From positions 5,890,001 through 5,954,000 of the forward strand of contig NC_087074.1 in the NCBI RefSeq assembly GCF_026151205.1: a DNA stretch of 64,000 nt, written 5' to 3'. Below the pieces are notes generated by a model. That model searched no databases and was not told where the DNA came from. It saw nothing but the letters and a program-made list of their open reading frames with translations. This DNA comes from Bolinopsis microptera. Taxonomy: Eukaryota > Ctenophora > Tentaculata > Lobata > Bolinopsidae. The first letter of the stretch is position 1. Each line of letters opens with the position of its first letter. The position numbers were made by a program, and so were the translations under genes. This document shows positions 1-9,589 of this stretch, one piece after another.

Positions 1-2
1 AT

Positions 3-392
3 GTTAAGGTAATTAATCCTAATTCTAATTCCTACCTTCAACATTCGACAAAGAAAGTCATGGAGAATGCCGAGAAACAGAAATCCAGATGTTACAACGA
101 AAGGATTTTAAATGTAGAGCACGGATCATTTGCTCCATTAATCTACTCAGTGACGGGTGGCATGGGACCGCAGGCTAAGACGTTCGAGAAACTACTATGC
201 AATAAACTTGCATATAAACAAAAACAGAATTACAACGATATTATTAATTATTATCGGTGTAAGTTATCTTTTTTAATTAGAAAAATGATTTTATTATGTA
301 TAAGAGGATCTAGAAAAACCTCAAATAGAACTGTAGAATTATCTAACATGGATGATTTAGAATTTAACTCTTTCGAATCGAAAGTTAATTAA
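3..392 (+). pseudogene. C-terminal tail of a retroelement protein (partial, runs off the left edge)
   Basis: The reading frame is open from the first bases of the window to a TAA at 390-392, with no need for the Met at 60. The predicted tail contains VEHGSFAPLIYS, GGMGP, and a closing arginine-rich segment ending CIRGSR. I recall this pattern (VEHGTFTPLVF, then GGMG, then a basic helix) as the tail that follows reverse transcriptase in retroelement proteins common in cnidarian and other marine invertebrate genomes. That is family recall, not a search result. No RT domain is inside the window, so the clade is undetermined. The AT-rich sequence after the stop holds no further coding signal. Confidence 0.42.
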
Positions 393-961
393 TTTTTTCA
401 GTCCCATGGACTGGTTTTTATTTTTGACAATGATGATATTCATTATATATAACCTGTAATACTATTCTGTATATATCTAATTTCGTTTTCCAAAAAAAAA
501 AATTTTTGGCAGTTTTCCAAAAAAATCGTAAATTCGTTCTAATATAATGGGGTTCTTAGAATTAGATCGCGTGCCCTGAAAATGGAGTCTAAAAATCTAT
601 CTTCTCCTACATTTTTGAGCAATCACCCTGAGCTGAAACTTTCAGGATATGTTCTAGGGATCATTTAGAAGAGATGAGCCAGACAGAATTTTGAGATAGG
701 CCTTCGATTTTGAAGGCAGGGTCATAGTAACTGTACAGACAGATCCGTCTGAAAAATCGATTTAACGACACACGAAGCTTTTTAAAGTTTTATGACGTTT
801 TTTGAGTTCCATTCGATACCCTAAACGGCTGACCAACTTTCCGATAACTTTTCCACGTGTCTTAAGGCCACTTTTTCCACTTTTGCCACTTTTGCTACTT
901 TTCACCACCTTTCTTGTTTATCAAATATCTTTAGTTACATATGAACATCGTAAAAAGTTGA
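393..961. other. Non-coding AT-rich stretch, no gene seen
   Basis: No convincing reading frame is present. An A/T homopolymer stretch lies at about 492-505. The phrase AGGGTCATAGTAACTGTA at about 718-735 is the same one that precedes every CGCTA-rich repeat copy later in the window, so an old repeat fragment is present. A CTTTTGCCA-like short repeat lies at about 868-905. The short frame at 802-987 has no recognisable content. Confidence 0.5.
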
Positions 962-1304
962 TACAGGGCGCTCCAAACAAAACATGACCTTTTTTATAGA
1001 GTAATTTAAACTAGAAAAGATATCTGATCTTCCTGAAACTATCAAACTAGTTATAGTCTTAACCTTTCTCTCGGAAGAAACGAAAAGTGAACGGTATATA
1101 GAGGAGGAAAAGAATTAGAGGCCCAGTATTAGTATATCCAAGTACCCTGTACAGTGTATAAATTGGCACGGTTGTTATCGGTATAGGCATAAAGGTTTTA
1201 TTTACTGCACAAATGTGATTATCTTAATCCCACTGATTAATCATTGAAATCAACAAAATAGCTTTCGATTCTTAAATTAATAGTACAGCAGGTTATCGGT
1301 TCTA
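962..1304. repeat. Degenerate remnant of the zinc-finger duplication flank
   Basis: Bases 962-1066 match, in inverted orientation, the block that precedes the 27-bp minisatellite in each duplication unit (compare 38880-38970). Bases 1067-1190 carry one vestigial 27-bp repeat with the TATATCCAAGTACC junction. Bases 1190-1304 match 58425-58530 closely (shared phrase ATTTACTGCACAAATGTGAT). The remnant therefore resembles the end of unit 4 and suggests that duplication material once extended to the left of the main array. Confidence 0.6.
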
Positions 1305-1794
1305 GCATCAATGATGCGTGAAATATAGCATCATTTCACGCTATATGACGCTAGATACCGCCAGTTAGCGACAATAGCGACATTGCCGCCAATTGTCTTG
1401 GAGGACTTTGCCGCTTCGACGCGCCGCGCGAACTATCATTCTTGCTTCGCAGTGCAACGATCTCGATGGGTTGACATCGTCAATCAACCAATTGTCGTGT
1501 GTCGTGCACCTTTTCAATGTTACTAGATAGCGCTAGATAGCGCTAGATGACGCTATCTTAATCTAGCGTAATTTAACGTTATAGTTACGCGACACTGTCA
1601 CCAGGCAGTCACCAGACAGCTAGCGCAGACTTTGCACAGAATTTCGCTATTTGCACAGAATTCCTTTTTGTGGGCGACATCTAGTGCTGTTTAGCGCTAT
1701 CTAGCGCTTTATGTCGCGGCGACATCTAGCGCTAGATAGCGGAGAATATCGGTTTGCTACAGTTCACGCTAAATGTCTCGGAGCTCGCTATTTG
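1305..1794 (-). repeat. CGCTA-rich dispersed repeat, copy 1 (inverted)
   Basis: The stretch is saturated with TAGCGCTA, GACGCTA and TAGCGTCA words. Read on the minus strand it has the same order of landmarks as the later copies: GACATCCTCCGCTATC-like start, TGTCGCCCACAAAAAGG, TGTGCAAATAGCGCTAGCTG, ACATTGAAAAGGTGCA, CAATTGGCGGCATTGTCGC, then the TTTCAC end. It is the only copy in this orientation. No coding sequence is present. Confidence 0.75.
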
Positions 1795-1839
1795 TCCATC
1801 ATGGGTGTCGTGATATAAACGTTATATTATAACGCTTAA

Positions 1840-2382
1840 CGGGTGAAACTCGTATAAAATATTTGTTCCAAATATTATTTCAAGACTGTTGAAGAATCCA
1901 AATTGTTACTTAGCTTGTATTTGTAATTGGTCTATTGTTGATCGCTTCTCTCAGGAAGCCGCGCGTTTTGTTAAGTTATTAATCTACAATATAAGTATAA
2001 CGCACCCTCAAGCACTGAACCTTTTAATTGTGTGAATAGTTAGTGTTGATTTAGTATTAATTTTGGGCCTGCGGCATTTTTGATTGAACGACTTGTTTCG
2101 ATTTTATTTTATCGATTCAATCAACTTCAAGTTGGGCGTTGTAACCGAACCACAAACTATATAGGGGGTTTGTTTGACTCTAATCGTAATTAATTACATT
2201 TTTATTAAATCTTTGTAACACTACTTATACTACTACTTTGTGGTAGTAGTAGTACCAGTATTATTCATATATTTGATTTTGTGTTGTAGGTTTATAACCT
2301 ACCAGGACGCGCGCCGAGTTGGACTCGTCGACGGTCCTGACGGTCCTAATATATGGAACAAATATTTTACGAGTATCACCCG
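1840..2382. mobile_element. PiggyBac-like non-autonomous element (MITE), 543 bp
   Basis: It is flanked by TTAA at 1836-1839 and 2383-2386, the target duplication typical of piggyBac. The ends are inverted repeats of about 35 bp: the left begins CGGGTGAAACTCGTATAAAA, and the right is its near-exact reverse complement ending TACGAGTATCACCCG. No transposase frame lies inside. A second copy of only the right end (about 75 bp, same TTAA) occurs at 54010-54086. Kolobok elements also use TTAA, so the superfamily is likely rather than proven. Confidence 0.72.
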
Positions 2383-2463
2383 TTAAATTTTGTGTAGAAA
2401 TATTTTTAATGATGTCAGAATGATCATTATATTTTGATTTGATTTGTAATCAAATCTGTTACT

Positions 2464-2500
2464 ACCTTATCGGACCTTATTTGGACGGACATTACTTGAA
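2464..2500. repeat. Terminal-repeat-like motif, left-facing (CCTTATCGGACC family)
   Basis: ACCTTATCGGACCTTATTTG followed by GACGGACATTACTTGAA is the reverse complement of the sequence ending the two blocks at 11750-11806 and 12240-12302. It looks like one terminus of a small transposon family built on ATGTCCGT words. A related fragment lies at 30830-30920. Confidence 0.45.
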
Positions 2501-2659
2501 TAGAAGTTGAACGCTGGAGCCGACACACTAACACATGTAATTGTTTTTTTTATAGGACTTATAATGTAAAAGAACTACGAAGATATTATCCGAATTGTGA
2601 TGCATAACTGCTTAACCAACGTATTATATTATTTATATATAATAGGTTACTTAACGAAC

Positions 2660-2833
2660 CTGGACAAGGACCGGAATTGCAATTTTGCGCTTCTGTCAAA
2701 CTTCCCTCACAATCAGCACCACCATTAGCTGGGGCTGGGTTATTACAGCTTCTTTCCCTGGTCTGTTGTCCTTCTCCACAATTAGCTGAGCACTCTGACC
2801 ATTCTCCAAACGCACTGAATCCTCCATCAATTT
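2660..2833 (-). CDS. Thrombospondin type-1 (TSP1) domain exon
   Basis: The exon of 174 bp (58 codons) has an acceptor CAACTTAG just before 2833 and a donor CCAG|GTTCGT just after 2660. Both boundaries are phase 1, the usual arrangement for shuffled extracellular domains. The peptide has the TSP1 hallmarks WSECSANCGEG, TRERSCNNP, GGADCEG and CNSGPCP, giving six cysteines and the WSxC core. TSP1 domains act in extracellular matrix, secreted or receptor proteins. The same donor hexamer GTTCGT ends the PAN-like exon at 9313-9563 on the same strand, so both probably belong to one multi-domain gene whose intron was invaded by the LINE between them. No start codon, signal peptide or terminal exon is visible. 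Confidence 0.82.
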
Positions 2834-3271
2834 CTAAGTTGAAAAAGTTGTTATAATTATATATCAAAAGACAAAAATAACAGATTTTATTTTGCGCTTA
2901 TACTCTCTGAACTTTGCGAAAAGTTAATTTGATTTTTTGTGGTTATGTTTTTTTTTCATACTGAAGTAACCTTTGAGGGAGTCCCGGACCCCAACCGCCA
3001 AACGGTGCAGCCACGCCCATATTTAATCCAAATTAGGCCCAATTTAGCCAAATACCCTGAAAATGCCCAAAACCCAACTTTTAGGTGCTCTACTTGTAGA
3101 GTGAGGATAAATCAGTTTTGTAGCTGTGAGCATGATCCGCAGCAAACACATACAAAAAGAGCGCACTGGTGTCATTAGCATCGTCTCTCGGATTGAAAGG
3201 CTCCAACAATGTCACCACAAACAAAAAAAGCTCTGTGACCTTCTCGAAACCTGTGAGACCACTGGTTCTAA

Positions 3272-5459
3272 GGAAACCGCAAAACTAGTCACACACCTTA
3301 TAAAAAACTGGAGGACACCGTGATCAAATTTGAGCTCCTAGCAAACAGCCTCCCACTGAGCAATTCAGCCAGAGAAAGGAAAACTGACCTGGTTACGTTC
3401 TGCACAAACCGACACGTAAGCAGCGAAATTACTAGGCTAGTGTTCGATAGTCCAAATGAGGAAGCACCTGGAAACTCGATTTGTAGTAACGTCATACAGT
3501 CGCAGAATACGGAACATTTTGATAGCGAGCCAAGTCCACACGACCCGGGCGATTACATAACCCCTGGTGGACCGTTATCCGGCAGCTCCGACACAAAATT
3601 TGATTTCTTAACACCCCAGGCACATCAATGCCCCAAAATTCCGAAAAAGAAAAAGGGGAAGAGCAACAAAAAGAAAAAGAGAGGGAAACGCACCGATGAT
3701 CAAAGCTTATCCATCTCAGGTGACACTCAGAAATCTCACCGAAAAACCTCTGATGCCTCCGTTACAAATGATGCTAGGATTATCACCAATGAGCTTACCA
3801 CGGAAGCCAGCGATGGAAACCAACCAACTCGTGATGATAACCCTGAGGATCACCTGACCCTGATCGGTTGCAATAACTGCTCAGACCTGAAACATTCGAT
3901 GTCTGTACTTCAAGACAGTCTACTCGAACTCAAAGAAGAGATGCTTCAACAAAAAGCATTCTCTGACCTCATCCTATCATCCCCAACCACATCTGAAAAA
4001 AGTGTGTCATCCATCTTTAAAAAGAAAGTTGGCCCAATAGAGACCAAGCTTAATGGAATTCGGGCTGACCTCGACCAACTTAGATCAGCAGTAGACGAGC
4101 AGAACTTAATTCTCGAGAGACTGATCAACTTCAAAGCTCAGTTCTCGGACGAACTAAACACGATACAAAGTACGACTCTGAAAGTATTGTCATCTGCCAA
4201 TTCCGCTAACAAACAGAGGATCGAGACCCTCGAGATCGGCCAAGAAAACTTGACGAAAGCCACGAAAGGAATTGCCAAGTCTGCACTCAATCAATCACAT
4301 GCCTCAACCCAAGAACTTAAACATGAGCTTCGCCCCATCGTCGAGGCAATTGAAACCACAAGCGCATCGAACAGTTTCAGAATTGAAACCCTGGAGATCA
4401 ACTTAGAGGACACGATACAAGCTCTAAACGCTGCTGAACAACCCGCAGTGAATAATATACCAGCGGCACTCAATAGTCCTTCCACAGGGAACTCCAAGCC
4501 AACACTCAAACGCAAGAAATTCAGAGTACACCGTAACAGCTCCAGCGATGCCACAGCACGTTCAGGTGAAAGCGAGCTCAAGCAAGCAGAGATGTCCTGG
4601 GCAGAGAGGGTTGATCAAAGCAACAAGACGCCATTCACGGTGGCAAACAAGCAGAACATGAAAAACCACAATGAAAGGGGCTCTAGAGGCGATCGACCCT
4701 CTAGCGAAATGAGGCGAAGTCGGGAGAACCTCAACACTAGAAGCCGCCAACATGACCTCGGAAACAGAATAGAACATACTAACCCCCCCCCCCCCCCCCC
4801 CCCCCGATCGGGGTTCCAGTGAAACAAACTCTGCCGCTGAAGCTAAGGCTAGCTACAGGCGTCACACAGCTCTTCTCATCCATGATGAGAGCTTTGACGA
4901 GTTTGACCCGAGGCGCTTTAACAGCCAGTTTAATGTTCACTGTTTTAAAGCAGATAGTTACTCAGATATGCTGAAAAAATCAAAGAAGCTCAACAACACT
5001 ATAAAAAGACTAAGACCTGAGTGCATTTACATTCACACAGGGAGCAATGATTTCCTTAAAAAGAAATCAAGTCTTGTAAGCAATGTGAAGGAACTCTACG
5101 AACATTTACTGAACACCACAAAGGCTCAAATATGCTTTTCAGCGCTGATACCCTCCTCCAACAACTCTAGCATCAATGAAAGAATACAAGTCGTCAATGA
5201 GGAGACCAGAAACCATGTTAGCTGGCTCCACAAACACAGGCCGGATGTCAAAGATAGGATCTTCACCTTTTCAAACGATAAAATTGGCGATCAAAATTCT
5301 TATTCGTTCAACACTGGATTCGAGCTAAGGCAGAGAGGTCAAAAGATGCTTTGGCTTCGCCTCCGGGAGGGTCTGAGGAAGACCCTGCGACTCCCCCGAA
5401 TAAGCTACCACGACAATGATAAAACAAGACGCAGCACCAACAGGTTTAGCAATGACTAA
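3272..5459 (+). CDS. LINE ORF1 protein (coiled coil plus SGNH/esterase-like), frame broken at a poly-C run
   Basis: The reading frame at 3272-4822 encodes a lysine-rich patch (KKKKGKSNKKKKRG), a long coiled-coil-prone region (about residues 190-370 counted from 3320) and a polar tail. It terminates just after a run of 23 C at 4783-4805. One frame over, coding resumes immediately after the run and continues to 5459 through LLIHDESF (esterase block I position) and YIHTGSNDF (the GxND-type block), so the full ORF1 spans both frames. One C fewer would join them. Upstream, the only start near 3320 is GTG, not a normal eukaryotic start; weak cysteine-containing frames at 2939-3178 and 3126-3323 look like the missing N-terminus split by further frameshifts. 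ORF1 proteins of CR1 elements bind RNA and membranes; that role is inferred. Confidence 0.72.
4783..4805 (+). repeat. Poly-C run of 23 within LINE ORF1
   Basis: Twenty-three consecutive C encode prolines and coincide exactly with the ORF1 frame change. Similar C or G runs occur at 16801-16825, 29584-29620, 30314-30326, 47145-47168 and 62440-62453. Confidence 0.9.
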
Positions 5460-8400
5460 ACCCACATCAACGAGGTCCCGCCACTCCCTTAAGTTTCTGT
5501 GCTGGAATATCAACCACTCTCGGGACAAAATTGAAGGAGCCAAGGTTGATATAACCGAAATTCGTGAACTACTTGACAACCACGATATTTTTGCTCTGCA
5601 AGAAACAAAAGGGGAGATCAACTTAAGTAACTACTGTTGCTTTAACTCTAACAGGAAGGGATCAAATTCAGGTGGAGTATGCATCGGAGTTCACAAAAGC
5701 TTAAAAGCTGGTGTAACCAACGTTCGTATGAATTCCACGGAAGATATCGTTGTAGTTAAGCTTAAAGCTAACTACTTCGACCTAGACCGAAACACCTATA
5801 TTATCAATGTCTATGACTCACCCAAAAATGGATCCTACAAGAAGCGAAGAAAAGGTCTGGAAACTGAAGACAGTATGTCAACTCTAGAGGATCTTCAAGA
5901 ATTCCTGGCTGGAGTTCCTCTGAACGAGGATATCATTCTTCTCGGGGATTTCAATGCTAGAACTGGCACTCTGGACGACATGTTATCAGACCATAGTCTA
6001 ATGAAGGATACAGAGCTCGACGCTCATTTCTCTAAAAAGCTGGCTAAACGCAATAACTCAGACCCAAAGCTAAACACGAATGGGCGACCCTTCATCGAAC
6101 TCCTTCAGATGACAGGCCTAGTCATCCTAAATGGCAGAACTCTCGGCGACATATTTGGTGAACCCACCTGTATTCAGCGGCATGGTGTCAGCACAGTTGA
6201 TTACATTTGCGTCTCGACGAGTCTTCATGACAGAGTCCGCCACCTGAAAATTGAGAGCATCTCCCAATATTCCGATCACAGAGCGCTGTCAATGTCAATA
6301 TCGACAAACCCTTCAAGAAGGATTTCTAACAGTCTTGAATCGCCAGATATCCAAGATGCACCTAAAGCTTTCAAATGGAACTTATCAGAGAACCTCTCTG
6401 CAGACACAGCAACTAAGTTCCGGCTGGCACAGAATGATCAGTCATTCAAAGACAAAATGGACTGCCTCCTTGATCAACCAGTGAACACAGCAAACGACGC
6501 TGCTCAGCTTAATGAAGACGTGGTTGCAACATACCACAATCTTGCGAATTTTGTTACTACGACCAAAAGTGGCAAACGCACCAGTAAGAAAAAGTGGTTT
6601 GACCAAAGCTGTAGACATGCTAAAAGGGAGGCCAACAGAGCCGACAGAAATGCCAACAGTAACCCACACAGCAACTTCCTTCGTGACCAGCACTTCCTCA
6701 GAAAAAAGGAATACCGAGCTATTAAGAGGATGAAAAAGGGGAAATTCCTGTATGAGATGAACCAGAAGATAAACGAAAGTGGAGATGTAAACTGGGCATC
6801 ACTCAAACGGCTATCTGACCAGTACAAAGATGAAGAACCATTCGACATTTACGATCTCATCCTCTTCCACAAATTCTTTAATGATCTCTACAACCGGAAG
6901 TGTGGTAGGAACGATCACTCAAGGGACGATGTCACCTCTACTCCATTGTCCAACAATTCGCAGCTCACCAAGGAACTGGTCGATGAACTGAATCGCGACT
7001 TCACGTTACAGGAAATCAAAGATGCAACTAAAAAACTCAAAAACAATAAGAGTGTGTCCGATGATCTGATATCCAACGAAATGTTGAAAAACTCCAACGA
7101 GAAACTCCAACTCGTCGTGGTAAAACTCTTCAACTCCTGCCTCCAGCATGGAACTTACCCCTGGAACAACTCCATCACAACTCCCCTCCATAAGAAGGGT
7201 GACCGGCAAAACCCTGATAACTATCGGGCCATAACAATTGGGAGCTGTCTCGGTAAACTCTTTTCGAATCTACTCCTCAAACGGTTAATCGAATTCAGAG
7301 AAAGAGCCTGTCCTGACCGACCCTATCAACTTGGATTCAGGAGTGGAGCCCAATGTAATGACCACATACTCACCCTAACTACTATCATTGAGAAATACGC
7401 CAAGAAAGAGAAGAAGCGACTATTCGCATGCTTTGTTGACTATCGCAAGGCTTTCGATAGTGTATGTAGGGAAGCACTTCTGTTCAAGTTGAGCAACATG
7501 GGAATAGCAGGCAAATTCTTCGAATGCATCAGTCACATGTACAACAACTCTTCAACCCGAGTCAAGCTGATCCAAAAGCTCTCCGCAGCCATTGACGTCA
7601 CGATCGGTACAGAACAAGGGCATCCAATGTCCCCTGAGCTCTTCAAACTTTATATCCACGAGCTCTCCATCAGGCTGGAACAAATTGAGGAATTGGATGT
7701 ACCTTTATTAAACGGTGTTAAAGTAAGCCACCTCCTTTGGGCAGATGACCTGGTCCTCTTAGCGCTGGATGCGGACAGCTTACAGAAACTGCTGAACTGC
7801 TTGCATGACTATGCCGTAAAGTGGGAGTTGTCTGTGAACATCAACAAAACCAGTGTGATGGTATTTAACACAAGCTCACGAATACTCAAATGTGCTTACG
7901 GATTTAAACTAGGAAACTTGGACATCGCACCAGTAAGAAAATACTGCTACCTTGGAATCCAATTCTCTCTGAACGGTTCCTTCAAACAAGCAATCGACGA
8001 GCTTAGGAAAAAAGCTCTACGCTCGTTCTTCTCTATGAGACGAATTATTGACACGAGAGCACTCTCCACTAGCACGATGCTAAAACTCATCGATAGCTTA
8101 GTCAAGCCAGCAGCTACATACGGATGCCCTGTTTGGCTGCCATCGACCAACATCGCGAAAGCCATTCTCTCAAAAAACCAAGAAGTGAGTCTCCCAAAAG
8201 CAGCAGCAAAAGATGCTCTCGAATCTACTCACCTAAAAATTCTTAAATGGATATTGGGTGTCCACAAAAAGGCAAATAACAACTTCTGTTACGGCGACAC
8301 AGGAAGAACCCCCTGGACAGTGACCGTCCTCCCTCAATGTATTGCCTACTTCTATAGAGCATCACAAGCGGTAGTAGGTAACGTGAACACACTTCTGCAC

Positions 8401-9009
8401 CATACATTTCAGGAGCAGAAACAACTGAACCTTACCTGGTATGACACTTGGTCCACTATCATCAAGATGAGCACCTCCGCTAAACCAAACCTACACCCCG
8501 CTCTTGCAGCACGTGAGCACATACACGAAACCTTTGTGAACCACTGGAAAAAGGATCTTCACAACCAGCCGAAGATGTCATTCTACACCGCGGTCAAACC
8601 TGAGTTTGGTGAAGAACAGTACTTACAGATTCCGTGCAGGCTTAAGAGAGCTAACATTGCTAAACTTCGCTCTAGCAGTCACGATCTGAGGGTAGAGAAA
8701 GGTCGATATACTAGTGATCGATACAACACAGCATTGAAAACGTGTCGTTTTTGCTGCTCTCCAGACACAGACGTCATTCGCTTTTTCGAAGAGCTACCTT
8801 TCTTTGAAACACCTATCCTAGAAACTGAGGATCATGTCATAACTGAATGCCCTGGATACCACTCCCTCCGCTCAAAGCTTTCTGATAACCTGAAAAGCCT
8901 TGTAATGCTAAAAGAGTATAGGACCATAATGAACTCTTGTCACACAAAAGAATTCGGGAAATACCTAACAGACTCTTCAAACCTTCGAAATCCTAAAAAT
9001 AAGTCCTAA
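5416..9009 (+). CDS. LINE ORF2: APE endonuclease-reverse transcriptase, 1197 aa, intact
   Basis: The frame overlaps the end of ORF1 by 44 bases. Residues about 25-295 form an apurinic endonuclease-like domain: LCWNINHS, ALQETKGE, LLGDFNART (near 176), VDYICVS (near 260) and SDHRALS (near 287). The reverse transcriptase follows: YRAITIGSCLGKLF (near 603), FVDYRKAFDSV (near 673), EQGHPMSPELF and WADDLVLLAL (near 775, the catalytic xADD box). A C-terminal CRFC...EDHVITECPGY motif (about 1111-1150) resembles the Cys/His knuckle of CR1/I-group LINEs. There is no RNase H domain. The enzyme would nick target DNA and reverse-transcribe its own RNA at the nick. No stop or frameshift is present, so the protein may be functional. 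Assignment to CR1 rather than a neighbouring clade is a moderate inference. Confidence 0.9.
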   Translation: MIKQDAAPTGLAMTKPTSTRSRHSLKFLCWNINHSRDKIEGAKVDITEIRELLDNHDIFALQETKGEINLSNYCCFNSNRKGSNSGGVCIGVHKSLKAGVTNVRMNSTEDIVVVKLKANYFDLDRNTYIINVYDSPKNGSYKKRRKGLETEDSMSTLEDLQEFLAGVPLNEDIILLGDFNARTGTLDDMLSDHSLMKDTELDAHFSKKLAKRNNSDPKLNTNGRPFIELLQMTGLVILNGRTLGDIFGEPTCIQRHGVSTVDYICVSTSLHDRVRHLKIESISQYSDHRALSMSISTNPSRRISNSLESPDIQDAPKAFKWNLSENLSADTATKFRLAQNDQSFKDKMDCLLDQPVNTANDAAQLNEDVVATYHNLANFVTTTKSGKRTSKKKWFDQSCRHAKREANRADRNANSNPHSNFLRDQHFLRKKEYRAIKRMKKGKFLYEMNQKINESGDVNWASLKRLSDQYKDEEPFDIYDLILFHKFFNDLYNRKCGRNDHSRDDVTSTPLSNNSQLTKELVDELNRDFTLQEIKDATKKLKNNKSVSDDLISNEMLKNSNEKLQLVVVKLFNSCLQHGTYPWNNSITTPLHKKGDRQNPDNYRAITIGSCLGKLFSNLLLKRLIEFRERACPDRPYQLGFRSGAQCNDHILTLTTIIEKYAKKEKKRLFACFVDYRKAFDSVCREALLFKLSNMGIAGKFFECISHMYNNSSTRVKLIQKLSAAIDVTIGTEQGHPMSPELFKLYIHELSIRLEQIEELDVPLLNGVKVSHLLWADDLVLLALDADSLQKLLNCLHDYAVKWELSVNINKTSVMVFNTSSRILKCAYGFKLGNLDIAPVRKYCYLGIQFSLNGSFKQAIDELRKKALRSFFSMRRIIDTRALSTSTMLKLIDSLVKPAATYGCPVWLPSTNIAKAILSKNQEVSLPKAAAKDALESTHLKILKWILGVHKKANNNFCYGDTGRTPWTVTVLPQCIAYFYRASQAVVGNVNTLLHHTFQEQKQLNLTWYDTWSTIIKMSTSAKPNLHPALAAREHIHETFVNHWKKDLHNQPKMSFYTAVKPEFGEEQYLQIPCRLKRANIAKLRSSSHDLRVEKGRYTSDRYNTALKTCRFCCSPDTDVIRFFEELPFFETPILETEDHVITECPGYHSLRSKLSDNLKSLVMLKEYRTIMNSCHTKEFGKYLTDSSNLRNPKNKS

Positions 9010-9312
9010 TCCTCGTACTCGAACTTTATTTACTGTATTACCTTAAATTATTATAGACGATCTTCTTTTATTTTCGTGAAATTGTAAACGGTTAAATTTT
9101 AATAATTTTTAATTGATTCAGTTTTAATAATTGTATTTATTGATTTATTCATCCTTGTATAGCCAAGACGAGTCCGTTAGTGTTCTCTCTGGTAATTTCA
9201 TGTTTAATCCCTGTTTAATCCTGTTTAATCCACAGAAGTTGTTTTACAATTTCCTCATTCAGTAATCGGTACTGGTATTCAGTTTCAGGTTTCAAGGGAA
9301 AAGGGCACGAAC

Positions 9313-9563
9313 CTATAAAACAATCCATGTTCCATGCTTTTAGACCCGGGTAAGTTGCTGCTCCGTTAACATATTTCTTACTCTTCAACATACAGTAGTT
9401 CAGTTCCACTATAACATTTCGTCATAGATGATCACGAAAGATTGGCAATTAGCCAGATCATTGCACTTCTTAATCTTGTAACAATCGTCTATTCCAATAA
9501 AGGGTTGGTGTATTAAGTCATATCCGGGGTAGTCTGTATCTTTGTCCATGCACTGCAGCCAAT
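9313..9563 (-). CDS. PAN/apple-like domain exon with a 1-bp frameshift
   Basis: The exon opens after a good acceptor (ATTTCAG, before 9563) and ends at the donor ATAG|GTTCGT. Both ends are phase 1 if the frame is restored. The first part reads WLQCMDKDTDYPGYDL, then DDCYKIKKCNDLANCQSFV, then YDEM; after a one-base shift near 9405 it continues NYCMLKSKK, ATYPGL and AWNMDC. The cysteine spacing and the CYxxC / CxSF / CxLK / PG..xxxC order are those of PAN/apple domains, which bind proteins or carbohydrates outside the cell. The length of 251 bp is one base short of the 252 a symmetric 1-1 exon needs, matching the frameshift. It could be a pseudogenised exon, an allele or a sequence error. Its strand, phase and donor match the TSP1 exon at 2660-2833. 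Confidence 0.66.
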
Positions 9564-9589
9564 CTGAAATATTTTAAATAATATCATTC

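Larger units (their letters stand above)
2960..9235 (+). mobile_element. CR1-like non-LTR retrotransposon (LINE), nearly complete, about 6.3 kb
   Basis: It holds two overlapping coding regions: an ORF1 with a coiled coil and an SGNH-esterase-like segment, and an ORF2 with APE endonuclease, reverse transcriptase and a C-terminal Cys/His motif, without RNase H. An esterase in ORF1 is characteristic of the CR1 group. The 3' end at about 9203-9232 is a short tandem tail of TGTTTAATCC units, as expected for target-primed LINEs with microsatellite tails. The exact 5' end is uncertain (about 2960). It sits between two minus-strand host exons, in sense opposite to that gene. Intact ORF2 suggests a young insertion. 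Confidence 0.85.

Noticed and set aside
802-987. Small protein with a hydrophobic segment
   Set aside because: The hydrophobic stretch comes from a CTTTTGCCA-like repeat; no homologue or conservation can be seen.
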